From G039029935 sp039029935 (GTDB lineage: Bacteria > Chloroflexota > Anaerolineae > Caldilineales > Caldilineaceae), in contig JBCCFC010000948.1 of NCBI GenBank assembly GCA_039029935.1, positions 1-5,538 on the forward strand: 5,538 nucleotides of DNA, in the 5' to 3' direction. Below are positions 1 to 5,538 of this stretch, one piece after another. Made by a program: the position numbers and the translations under genes. The first letter of the stretch is position 1. Each line of letters starts with the position of its first letter. The notes under the pieces are model-generated. The model had not been told where the DNA came from. It searched no databases and saw nothing but the letters and a program-made list of their open reading frames with translations.

Positions 1-1
1 A

Positions 2-123
2 ATTAAGTAAACCCAAAAAAGAAATTAGAAATAGTTCAGTGAGCACACCCTCGTGCGATCCGACCCGTACGAGGGTGTGCTCACTGAACTTTATTTTTAA
101 AAACATATTTGGGTTTACTTAAT
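2..123. repeat. Nested palindromic (MITE-like) element with 16-bp terminal inverted repeats
   Basis: The outer arms 2-17 (attaagtaaacccaaa) and 108-123 are perfect 16-bp inverted repeats. Inside them lies a second, longer inverted repeat, 33-57 against 66-90: 22 perfect pairs, then one G.T and two more pairs, with an 8-nt loop. Between the two stems, 25-32 can pair with 93-100 (one G.T, 2-nt bulge), so nearly the whole 122 bp folds on itself. The element has no coding capacity, is AT-rich outside and GC-rich in the core. TTAA occurs near both ends (3-6 and 119-122). This size and shape fit a miniature inverted-repeat element or a large palindromic intergenic repeat. The left flank is outside the window, so a target duplication cannot be tested. 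The family is not recognised. Confidence 0.7.
33..98. terminator. Strong hairpin with flanking T/A runs, probable (bidirectional) intrinsic terminator
   Basis: The stem 33-57/66-90 is very stable, with a GC-rich centre (gagcacaccctcgt) and loop atccgacc. On the + strand it is followed directly by tttattttt (90-98). On the - strand, the AT-rich sequence before position 33 gives a less regular T-rich tail. This would stop transcription entering from the left and insulate the large gene from its upstream neighbour. The stem is longer than usual for a simple terminator, so termination may be a by-product of the palindromic element. Confidence 0.5.
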
Positions 124-133
124 CCATGATAAT

Positions 134-140
134 AAGGAAG
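134..140 (+). promoter_or_regulatory. Ribosome binding site for the giant surface-protein gene
   Basis: AAGGAAG lies 7 nt before the ATG at 148, a good Shine-Dalgarno match and spacing. The alternative in-frame ATG codons at 283 and 295 have no such sequence upstream, so this site decides the start at 148. Confidence 0.7.
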
Positions 141-159
141 CAATACAATGCAATACAAT
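140..159 (+). repeat. 10-bp tandem duplication across the start codon
   Basis: The decamer gcaatacaat occurs twice back to back (140-149, 150-159). The first copy contributes the AT of the ATG start at 148-150. The second copy lies inside codons 1-4 and contributes no further ATG, because it is followed by c rather than g. Confidence 0.8.
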
Positions 160-3100
160 CCAAATAAACGGAGACAAACGCTTGCTAAATCTGAGTATGC
201 ACAGATCAACACAAATCAAGCAACAGCGGACAATGGGGGCGATGTCAATCGACTGGCCCGTCTCCATGCCTTCCATGCACAGATGAAACTGCTGATGTCA
301 GCAAAGATATGGCGCAGGCGGCATAGGTTAAATGGACGCCATCGTTGGGCATCTCTCAGTGGACAGCACTTTGCCGTACAGCTGTCAGAGAGAGGGTTCC
401 GACGGATAGGGCAAAAGCTGGTACATGCAGCCGCAACAACGGCGATTGGTACATCGCTGTTGTTGGCATCCGCAGCACCGACACTCCACGCTGCCACCAT
501 CACGGTCAACACCAATACGGTTGGGGCAGGCGGGGATTGCGACATTGTTGATGCGATCAACGCTGCCAACACCGACTCGGTTGTGGATAGCTGTGTGGCT
601 GGCTCTGGTGCAGATACCATCCAGTTTAACACCAGCCCCGACACGATTGTCTTAACATCCGCCAACATCACCAGCACCAATGGTGCCAACGGTCTACCCG
701 TCATCACCAGCACGATCTCGATCAATGGTGGCAGCGGCATCACCATCACGCGCAATTCAGGCGACGAGTTCCGCATCTTTGAAGTTGATGGCAAGGGGGG
801 CAGCGGTGGGAAATTGACGTTGGACCACATCACGGTTCACAATGGAACCTCCGACCTCTATGGATACTATAACAAACAGACAAGTACAGGCGACAACGAG
901 CTTTCTGGTCAATTTCGTGGTGGTGGCCTTTTGATTACGGACACAGCCGCTTTAACGCTGACCAATAGCACCGTTATCTCCAACAGTGCCGATGTAACCT
1001 TTACTTATATACGCAGCAGTGGTTCTCGAACCGACAAAGACATCAGTTATGGCGGTGGTATTTATGTGAATAACAATAGCACGGCCACCATCGCCAATAG
1101 CACGATTACCTTGAATAAATCTGATAGGGGAGGTGGTTTAGCTGTAAAGAACAACAGCACAGTCAATATCAGCCAGAGTGATATTCGTTCAAACGCTGTT
1201 CAGGGTGACGATGGTGCTGGAATATACGTCCGCAGCGGCACCCTGACGATAAGCGATAGCAGGTTCTATAACAATAAAGCACAGGAACAAAAAGGCGGTG
1301 CGGTCTATATCAGAGATGGTAATTTATCCATTGCCAACAGTACGATCTTCTCGAATACGGGTCATGCAGGCTCTGGCGGTGTACATATGAATGAGGTGAC
1401 GGCGACATTAACAGGTCTCACCGTGACACAGAACTCGGCCAATAGCGGTAGTGTTGGTGGGTTATATATGGATGATAGTTTTGTGACCCTAACAAACAGC
1501 ACCATCAATAATAACCACACCTTTGATCGCCTGGGCGGTGGTTTGTTAGCAAAGTCTACGACGCTGACAATGACAAATATCACCGTAAGCGGCAATTCGG
1601 CCAATCGACACGGCGGGGGAATTTATTTTGGAACTTCAGCCATTGTTAATGCGGAGAACATTACGGTCACAAACAACAAAGCTACAAAGTACGGTGGGGG
1701 CATCTATGCCGAGAGTGGTATCACAATCACCAATGGCCTCATCAGCGGAAATCAAGCCTTGGAGAAAGGCGGTGGGCTTTATCTTGTAAGTCACGCAGGC
1801 AGTCCTGGGGATTTCGTACTAAACAACATGACGATCCGTAATAATACGGCGAGCCTTGAGGGTGGTGGTCTCTATGCCAACTCCAAATCTCGCTCTAGCA
1901 ACCAGACCCACCACTCGTATATCACAATGACCAACAGCTCGGTGGACAGCAATGTGTCTAGTAAGGGCGGTGGTGGCATTCATATAGCGACATTTGCTGG
2001 CCGTGACGGTGTCGTTGATCAACGTTTTGTCACATTAGTTAACAGCACGGTAAGCAACAATAGCGTGACAGGTAATGGTGGTGGCATCGCCCTAAAGCCA
2101 AAGCCTTCTTACTATAACAGCGGCAGACCTGATTATAGGAACAATAATACCACTAGCATTGAACTGACATTGCTCAATAGTACCGTGAGCAGTAACCATG
2201 CGACGGGCAACGGTGGCGGTATATATATTGCGCCACATATCTATCATAGTTCTCATGCCAGTCATGGTCGCGCAAAATTGATTCACAGCACAGTCACAGG
2301 CAATACAGCGGGTACGAATGGTGGTGGCATATACACAACCTTTAGCAATAATAATGGCGGCATCACCACGACAACATCCATTACGTTGGTCAACAGCTTG
2401 CTCTCGGGCAATCGTGCAACGGGTGTTGGTGATGAGGTGGCTCAGAAATCACCCAACGATTCCTATGCGCTGATGGGCAAAAATGTGCTGGGTGACAGTG
2501 CCAACACAACGGCGCAGGCACTTGTGGGTAACATAGCGGCGGCAGCGGCGGCCCCAGCAGTCATCAACGCCACTAGTGATGGCAACACCCCCACCACGCT
2601 CGCCAGCATCCTCAACCCCATTCTGGCCTCGAACAAGGCAGCGGACAGCAATCCAATGACACACGGCTTGGTGGCAAATAGCCCAGCCATTGATGCGGGG
2701 GACAATGCCCAAATCCCAGCCTCGGTCACAACCGACCAGCGCGGGACAGGCTTTCCACGCATCATCAACAGCACCGTAGATATTGGTGCGTTTGAGGCAC
2801 TCACAGGTGTCCCAACCATGACCATCAATAGCCTCACCGCTGCCGAGAGTGCAGGCACGATGTTGTTCACGATCAGCCTTGCACAGCCACAAGCCCAGGC
2901 CATCAGCGCATCCTATCAGGTTGGCGAGGACAGCCCCGCCAGCGCCACCTCTGGCAGCGACTTTACAGCCAGCAGTGGCACGGTCAGCATCCCAGCGGGT
3001 AGCACGACGGCACAGATCAATGTACCCATCATCAATGATGGTGGGATGGAAACAAACGAGACCTTCCTCGTCAGTCTCTTCAATCCAGTCAATGCGTTGC

Positions 3101-4683
3101 TCGCCACCGCATCCGGCACGGGCACGATTACCGATGATGATACACCAAGACTGTCGGTCAATGACCCATCGGCCAACGAAACCGCAGGCAGCATCGTTTT
3201 CAACGTATCGCTCTCAACGCCATCGCTGAGTGATGTCACCTTTAGCTACACAACTGAGAATATTTCGGCCCATGCACCAGACGATTACACCACAACCAGT
3301 GGCTCTGCGACCATTCCAGCGGGATCAAGCAGTGTTAATATTGCAATCCCAATTAATAATTTGGCTATTAAACAAGGAAACCGCGAATTAAAATTGGTCC
3401 TCAGCGGTGTGTCCTCTAGTGTGGCTGTTGCTGACAGCATTGGTGTTGGCACAATTGTTGACAATAACTTCCCCGCATCAACATCCACACCGACACCAAC
3501 CCATACACCGACATCTACGAGTACGCCGACTGCGACCAGCACACCAGCAGCGACGAGTACACCGACTGCGACCAGTACACCAACGGCCACTGTCACCAGT
3601 ACATCAACGCCAACGAGTGTGCCAACAATAACACCGACTGCGACGATGACACCGACTGCGACGATGACACCGACTGCGACGATAACACCGACTGCGACGA
3701 TGACACCGACTGCGACGATGATGCCGACAAGTACACCTGTACCAACAGATACACCTGTACCAACAGATACACCTGTACCAACAGATACACCTGTACCAAC
3801 AGATACACCTGTACCGACTGTTGTACCTGCGCCCGCTGATACATCAACGCCAACGAGTACGCCTGTGTCGACTGACACACCAATACCAACGGCCATCAGC
3901 ACATCGACGCCAACGGGTACACCCACCGTCACCAGTACGCCTGTGCCGACCGATACACCTGTGCCGACCGATACACCTGTGCCAACAGACACACTGACGC
4001 CAACGAGTACACCTGTACCACTGGCTTCGATTGTGGAGGGACTCATCAACGAAGCCATTGCAGATGGCGATGACAGCTTTGATGCGGCTGAGGTCTTTGA
4101 TGAAGGTGTCACGCCACAGGAGGTGATTGACGCCGCAGAAAATATCGCAGCGGTCGATATGGCCGTCATTGCGGATGGCAATACCGCCTCACCGGGCGAG
4201 CAGACATCATTTACCATCACCTTTGGCAATCCAGATGACGACGAGCTAACACAGGTAATCATCATCGTCGTGATTCCAGAGGGCACCGTCTTTGACAGCG
4301 CGGGCAGTGGTCTACAAACAGATGGTGTTCGTGCAGCAGGTCAAACACAGACGACCGATGCTGTGTGGCAATTGCTCGATGGCAGTGGTCCATGCCCCGA
4401 TGGTGCGCCCGCCGGAACTGTCTGTGCGCTTCGTGTCGGCACACTTGCCAGCGGTGACACAGGCGCGGCCATCCTCAACACACGGGTGGATGAGAATGCA
4501 CAGAGTGGCGATACCATCACGCTCAACGGACGTATCGACGCGGCCAACTTGACCGACGCTCAAGTCTTCCGCCTGAACAGCCAGACCGCTATCGATATCG
4601 GTGTGCCAACCGCGTTGGATGACACGAATGAGCCAAGCCAGCCAAAGCGATGGTTCTCGTTCCTGCCATTTATTGGGCGATAG
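148..4683 (+). CDS. Giant secreted beta-helix / Calx-beta / DUF11-like surface protein (putative adhesin)
   Basis: A 1511-residue protein, probably exported and displayed outside the cell; no enzymatic motif is seen. Order: basic N-terminal extension 1-90; hydrophobic signal segment about 91-112 ending in an AxA-like site (LHA/A, 113-116); CSLREA-like motif 116-160 with C131 and C149; parallel beta-helix about 160-760 with about 16 GGG(I/L)Y...NST rungs of the Chlamydia Pmp type; cap 845-883 (DQRG...DIGAFE); Calx-beta domains 889-998 and 1000-1107; Thr/Pro stalk 1111-1291; acidic helical-looking segment 1293-1332; DUF11-like domain about 1335-1485 with C1416 and C1426; tail ending FLPFIGR. 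The start at 148 has a good ribosome binding site. The gene ends with three consecutive in-frame stops (TAG TGA TGA). There is no LPXTG, PEP-CTERM or autotransporter barrel. Adhesion or sheath function is inferred from architecture only. Confidence 0.9.
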   Translation: MQYNPNKRRQTLAKSEYAQINTNQATADNGGDVNRLARLHAFHAQMKLLMSAKIWRRRHRLNGRHRWASLSGQHFAVQLSERGFRRIGQKLVHAAATTAIGTSLLLASAAPTLHAATITVNTNTVGAGGDCDIVDAINAANTDSVVDSCVAGSGADTIQFNTSPDTIVLTSANITSTNGANGLPVITSTISINGGSGITITRNSGDEFRIFEVDGKGGSGGKLTLDHITVHNGTSDLYGYYNKQTSTGDNELSGQFRGGGLLITDTAALTLTNSTVISNSADVTFTYIRSSGSRTDKDISYGGGIYVNNNSTATIANSTITLNKSDRGGGLAVKNNSTVNISQSDIRSNAVQGDDGAGIYVRSGTLTISDSRFYNNKAQEQKGGAVYIRDGNLSIANSTIFSNTGHAGSGGVHMNEVTATLTGLTVTQNSANSGSVGGLYMDDSFVTLTNSTINNNHTFDRLGGGLLAKSTTLTMTNITVSGNSANRHGGGIYFGTSAIVNAENITVTNNKATKYGGGIYAESGITITNGLISGNQALEKGGGLYLVSHAGSPGDFVLNNMTIRNNTASLEGGGLYANSKSRSSNQTHHSYITMTNSSVDSNVSSKGGGGIHIATFAGRDGVVDQRFVTLVNSTVSNNSVTGNGGGIALKPKPSYYNSGRPDYRNNNTTSIELTLLNSTVSSNHATGNGGGIYIAPHIYHSSHASHGRAKLIHSTVTGNTAGTNGGGIYTTFSNNNGGITTTTSITLVNSLLSGNRATGVGDEVAQKSPNDSYALMGKNVLGDSANTTAQALVGNIAAAAAAPAVINATSDGNTPTTLASILNPILASNKAADSNPMTHGLVANSPAIDAGDNAQIPASVTTDQRGTGFPRIINSTVDIGAFEALTGVPTMTINSLTAAESAGTMLFTISLAQPQAQAISASYQVGEDSPASATSGSDFTASSGTVSIPAGSTTAQINVPIINDGGMETNETFLVSLFNPVNALLATASGTGTITDDDTPRLSVNDPSANETAGSIVFNVSLSTPSLSDVTFSYTTENISAHAPDDYTTTSGSATIPAGSSSVNIAIPINNLAIKQGNRELKLVLSGVSSSVAVADSIGVGTIVDNNFPASTSTPTPTHTPTSTSTPTATSTPAATSTPTATSTPTATVTSTSTPTSVPTITPTATMTPTATMTPTATITPTATMTPTATMMPTSTPVPTDTPVPTDTPVPTDTPVPTDTPVPTVVPAPADTSTPTSTPVSTDTPIPTAISTSTPTGTPTVTSTPVPTDTPVPTDTPVPTDTLTPTSTPVPLASIVEGLINEAIADGDDSFDAAEVFDEGVTPQEVIDAAENIAAVDMAVIADGNTASPGEQTSFTITFGNPDDDELTQVIIIVVIPEGTVFDSAGSGLQTDGVRAAGQTQTTDAVWQLLDGSGPCPDGAPAGTVCALRVGTLASGDTGAAILNTRVDENAQSGDTITLNGRIDAANLTDAQVFRLNSQTAIDIGVPTALDDTNEPSQPKRWFSFLPFIGR
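409..492 (+). other. Signal-sequence region at the end of a ~90-residue basic extension
   Basis: Residues 88-115 run from basic GQK through a moderately hydrophobic stretch (AAATTAIGTSLLLASAAP) to a likely signal peptidase I site after LHA at 115. An RR pair (R85, R86 in FRRIGQK) just before it resembles a weak Tat motif but lacks the full S-R-R-x-F-L-K consensus. The mature protein would begin with the CSLREA-like motif at 116. Confidence 0.6.
493..627 (+). other. CSLREA-like N-terminal module of the mature protein
   Basis: Residues 116-160 follow the pattern ITVNT...C-x5-AI-x-AANTD...C..GSGADTI seen at the start of CSLREA-domain surface proteins that carry beta-helices. The signature here reads CDIVDAI instead of CSLREAI, so it is a divergent copy. 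C131 and C149 could form a disulfide. Confidence 0.65.
625..2427 (+). other. Right-handed parallel beta-helix region with ~16 Pmp-like rungs
   Basis: GGGIY/GGGLY-type turns recur at residues 258, 302, 328, 356, 383, 410, 437, 463, 489, 516, 541, 572, 607, 644, 689 and 725. Each is followed by a strand and an N-S-T-(V/I)-x-x-N motif. Spacing is regular, 25-28 residues, for rungs 2-11, then widens to 31-45 because Ser/Asn/His/Tyr-rich loops follow the GGGIY turn. This matches Pmp-type and CSLREA-linked beta-helices. Residues about 760-845 form a less repetitive Ala-rich section before the DQRG...NSTVDIGAFE cap at 863-883. Confidence 0.85.
2812..3468 (+). other. Two tandem Calx-beta domains
   Basis: Domain 1 (residues 889-998) has the classic order: AAESAGTMLFTISL, a SDFTASSGTVSIPAGST strand pair, NETFLVSLFNP, then a GTITDDD end. 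Domain 2 (1000-1107) has SANETAGSIVFNVSL, DDYTTTSGSATIPAGSS and a GTIVDNN end, but its middle reads NNLAIKQGNRELKLVLSG, where acidic calcium-site positions appear replaced by N, K and R. Calcium binding is known for the family. The first copy looks competent; the second is doubtful. Confidence 0.8.
3631..3720 (+). repeat. Five tandem 18-bp repeats (TPTATM units)
   Basis: The unit acaccgactgcgacgatg begins at 3631, 3649, 3667, 3685 and 3703. All five copies are identical except the third, which ends in A instead of G (position 3684), giving Ile instead of Met. Confidence 0.95.
3733..3819 (+). repeat. Four tandem 18-bp repeats plus a partial fifth (TPVPTD units)
   Basis: The unit acacctgtaccaacagat is perfectly repeated at 3733, 3751, 3769 and 3787. 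A diverging partial copy follows at 3805-3819. Confidence 0.95.
3940..3993 (+). repeat. Three tandem 18-bp repeats (PVPTDT units)
   Basis: The unit cctgtgccgaccgataca is identical at 3940 and 3958. A third copy at 3976 differs at three bases. It encodes the same hexapeptide as the 3733 block with different codons, so it expanded independently or is older. Confidence 0.9.
4150..4680 (+). other. DUF11-like domain and C-terminal aromatic/basic tail
   Basis: Residues 1335-1485 show the DUF11-type pattern: VDMAVIADGNTASPGEQTSF, TFGNP, a hydrophobic strand with VIPEGTVF, a CALRVGTLASGDTGA strand and a closing strand near the end. C1416 and C1426 are close enough for a disulfide. The final residues 1498-1511 (QPKRWFSFLPFIGR) follow a short polar linker and resemble the YLPxxxR-type ends remembered from Chloroflexota secreted proteins. 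The function of the tail is unknown. Confidence 0.55.
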
Positions 4684-4776
4684 TGATGAGTGAATAGTGA
4701 ACTCAGTAGATACTACGTAAAAACCTATCGGCCAGTGCCTTATTTGAGTTTAATTGTGTAGAATTAGCGTCAAATT
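4684..4776. other. Convergent intergenic region without a convincing terminator
   Basis: These 93 bp lie between two convergent genes. Only weak structures are visible: a 4-bp stem gtag/ctac at 4706-4716, a 3-bp GGC/GCC stem at 4730-4739, and a 5-bp gaatt/aattc stem at 4761-4777. None has a proper U-tract. One end of the IS110 element must lie here or inside the flanking sequence, but the family lacks conspicuous terminal repeats, so it cannot be placed. Confidence 0.5.
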
Positions 4777-5511
4777 CTAAGCCTCAATAGGTTTAGGGTT
4801 TGGCTTGGACGTCCATTCTGGATCGAAAGGAGTCTGATTCTTGAGAACACCATAAGCTAAGTGTATAAGTTTGCGCATAGCAGCGACAATAATGACCTTG
4901 CCATTCTTGCCTTTGGCCTCTAAACGCTCAGCAAGTGCTTTGACAACCGGATTGGTCCTGATGGCATTCATGGCAGGAAAATAAAGGACCCCACGGACAG
5001 CAGATTTGCCAATTTTTGAGATATTTGGCGTCCGTCGAATGGTATCGCCAGACTCAAAATAAGCGGGCGTAACGCCAGCATCAGCGGCAGCAGCATGAGC
5101 ACTCTCATAGTCAGCCAAATCAGGCATCTCAGCCATCATGGTGAGGGCAACGATATCGCCAATGCCGTTGATTGAGGTGAGCAGATTTTTCTGTTTCTTC
5201 ATCGGCTCATCGTCCTTGATGAGTTCCTTGATTTTCTGCATAATGTCCTCAATCTGTTTATTGATTGAGTCAATCAGCGATTGAATGGACTTGCGTATAT
5301 ACTCATCTTTACAGTCGCTTAGACGGTTCTTCTGCTGTGTTCGTGTCTTGACTAGAGCATCTCTGTGACGCACGTAGCTACGTAATTGACGTTGCTCTGG
5401 CGTTGGTGGCACCCAAGCCTTGGGCGACATCTTGATACAGTAGTCTAGAATTACCTCGCTGTCCAATTTATCGGTCTTATTGCAGCAATTCCAAATTAGA
5501 AAAGAATTCAA
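4777..5511 (-). CDS. IS110-family transposase, N-terminal part missing or frameshifted
   Basis: A 244-residue open frame. Residues 11-18 (NKTDKLDS) match the end of the IS110 DEDD domain and carry its last two acidic residues (D14, D17). The region PKAWVPPTPEQRQLRSYVRHRDALV and a charged, coiled-coil-like linker (about 40-108) follow. The C-terminal IS116/IS110/IS902 domain has LLTSINGIGDIVALTMMAE (110-128, helix-hairpin-helix-like), ADAGVTPAYFESGD (143-156, S154 a candidate catalytic serine) and ISKIGK..VRGVLYFPAMNAIR. IS110 transposases are usually 300-400 residues, so the first D and E of the DEDD site are absent. The open frame begins at a TTG with no ribosome binding site and a TGA stands in frame just upstream (5521-5523), so this start is probably not real. 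Best read as a pseudogene or partial gene. Confidence 0.85.
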   Translation of the reverse strand: MNSFLIWNCCNKTDKLDSEVILDYCIKMSPKAWVPPTPEQRQLRSYVRHRDALVKTRTQQKNRLSDCKDEYIRKSIQSLIDSINKQIEDIMQKIKELIKDDEPMKKQKNLLTSINGIGDIVALTMMAEMPDLADYESAHAAAADAGVTPAYFESGDTIRRTPNISKIGKSAVRGVLYFPAMNAIRTNPVVKALAERLEAKGKNGKVIIVAAMRKLIHLAYGVLKNQTPFDPEWTSKPNPKPIEA

Positions 5512-5538
5512 ACTTACATTTCAGGTGGTATTAACATA
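4777..5538 (-). mobile_element. Partial IS110-type insertion sequence, ends not defined
   Basis: The transposase identifies the element, and it continues off the right edge of the window. IS110 elements move through a circular form, usually make no target duplication, and (established for IS110/IS621) use a bridge RNA from the non-coding end. The 93 bp after the stop codon are too short and unstructured to call such an RNA here; the other non-coding end is outside the window. Confidence 0.7.

Larger units (their letters stand above)
3478..4020 (+). repeat. Thr/Pro-rich low-complexity stalk region
   Basis: Residues 1111-1291 are almost entirely T, P, S, V, A and D, in TPTAT, STPT and PVPTDT units. 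It separates the Calx-beta domains from the DUF11-like domain. Such segments act as extended, often O-glycosylated spacers in secreted bacterial proteins; glycosylation here is inferred. The same DNA gives long open frames on the - strand that are by-products of the repeats. Confidence 0.85.

Noticed and set aside
128..133. GATAAT as a -10 promoter box
   Set aside because: It would put the transcription start on or next to the ribosome binding site, and no -35 box lies at 16-18 bp.
1306..1341. Possible CRISPR or other array within the repetitive beta-helix DNA
   Set aside because: The periodicity is at protein level (GGGIY...NST rungs); the DNA units are not identical and have no spacer-like pattern.
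2449..2903. Two overlapping - strand open frames of about 146 residues
   Set aside because: They lie opposite well-supported beta-helix, cap and Calx-beta coding sequence and show no protein-family features.
4063..4095. EF-hand or dockerin-like calcium loop at DGDDSFDAAEVF
   Set aside because: The acidic residues do not fall in the DxDxDG...E positions of a canonical loop, and there is no paired second motif.
3285..4286. 333-residue open frame on the - strand rich in VGVxVxVG repeats
   Set aside because: It is the reverse reading of the Thr/Pro repeat DNA and of parts of the Calx-beta and DUF11 regions; it has no domain of its own, and the + strand protein is clearly the real one.
4721..4794. 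8-bp inverted repeat aaacctat/ataggttt around the end of the transposase frame
   Set aside because: Eight AT-rich pairs separated by 58 nt, with one arm inside the coding sequence, are too weak to call an IS end or a bridge RNA.

Overview
The window holds one very large gene for a secreted, multidomain, repeat-rich surface protein (148-4683, + strand). It is preceded by a 122-bp nested palindromic element (2-123) and faced tail-to-tail by the C-terminal two thirds of an IS110-family transposase (4777-5511, - strand).

Likely source: probably Chloroflexota (Anaerolineae- or Herpetosiphon-like filamentous bacteria). This is inferred from the combination of a CSLREA-type N-terminal module, a Pmp-like beta-helix, Calx-beta repeats, a long TPT/PVPTDT linker, a DUF11-like module and a C-terminal ...FLPFIGR tail. 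Such domain mixtures and tails of the YLPxxxR kind are, from memory, common in extracellular proteins of that phylum. The absence of an autotransporter barrel, LPXTG motif or PEP-CTERM segment agrees with this but does not prove it. No ribosomal or housekeeping marker is present, so the assignment is tentative.

Layout. 1-123: a long inverted-repeat structure with 16-bp outer arms and a 25-bp inner hairpin followed by a T-rich run. It looks both MITE-like and terminator-like. 124-147: a 24-nt leader with an AAGGAAG ribosome binding site and a 10-bp tandem duplication across the start codon. 148-4683: the giant gene. In order it encodes a long basic N-terminal extension, signal sequence, CSLREA-like motif, about 16 beta-helix rungs with GGGIY/NST motifs, a DQRG...DIGAFE cap, two Calx-beta domains, a roughly 180-residue Thr/Pro linker containing perfect 18-bp tandem DNA repeats, an acidic segment, a DUF11-like domain and the short aromatic/basic tail. 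4684-4776: a short convergent intergenic region with no convincing terminator. 4777-5538: IS110-type transposase remnant. Its first catalytic acidic residues are not in the window, and the reading frame is broken near the right edge.

The window does not show a multi-gene operon. The beta-helix protein is most plausibly an adhesin or sheath/surface-layer protein displayed on a glycosylated stalk. The flanking palindrome and IS remnant suggest an accessory, rearrangement-prone locus.
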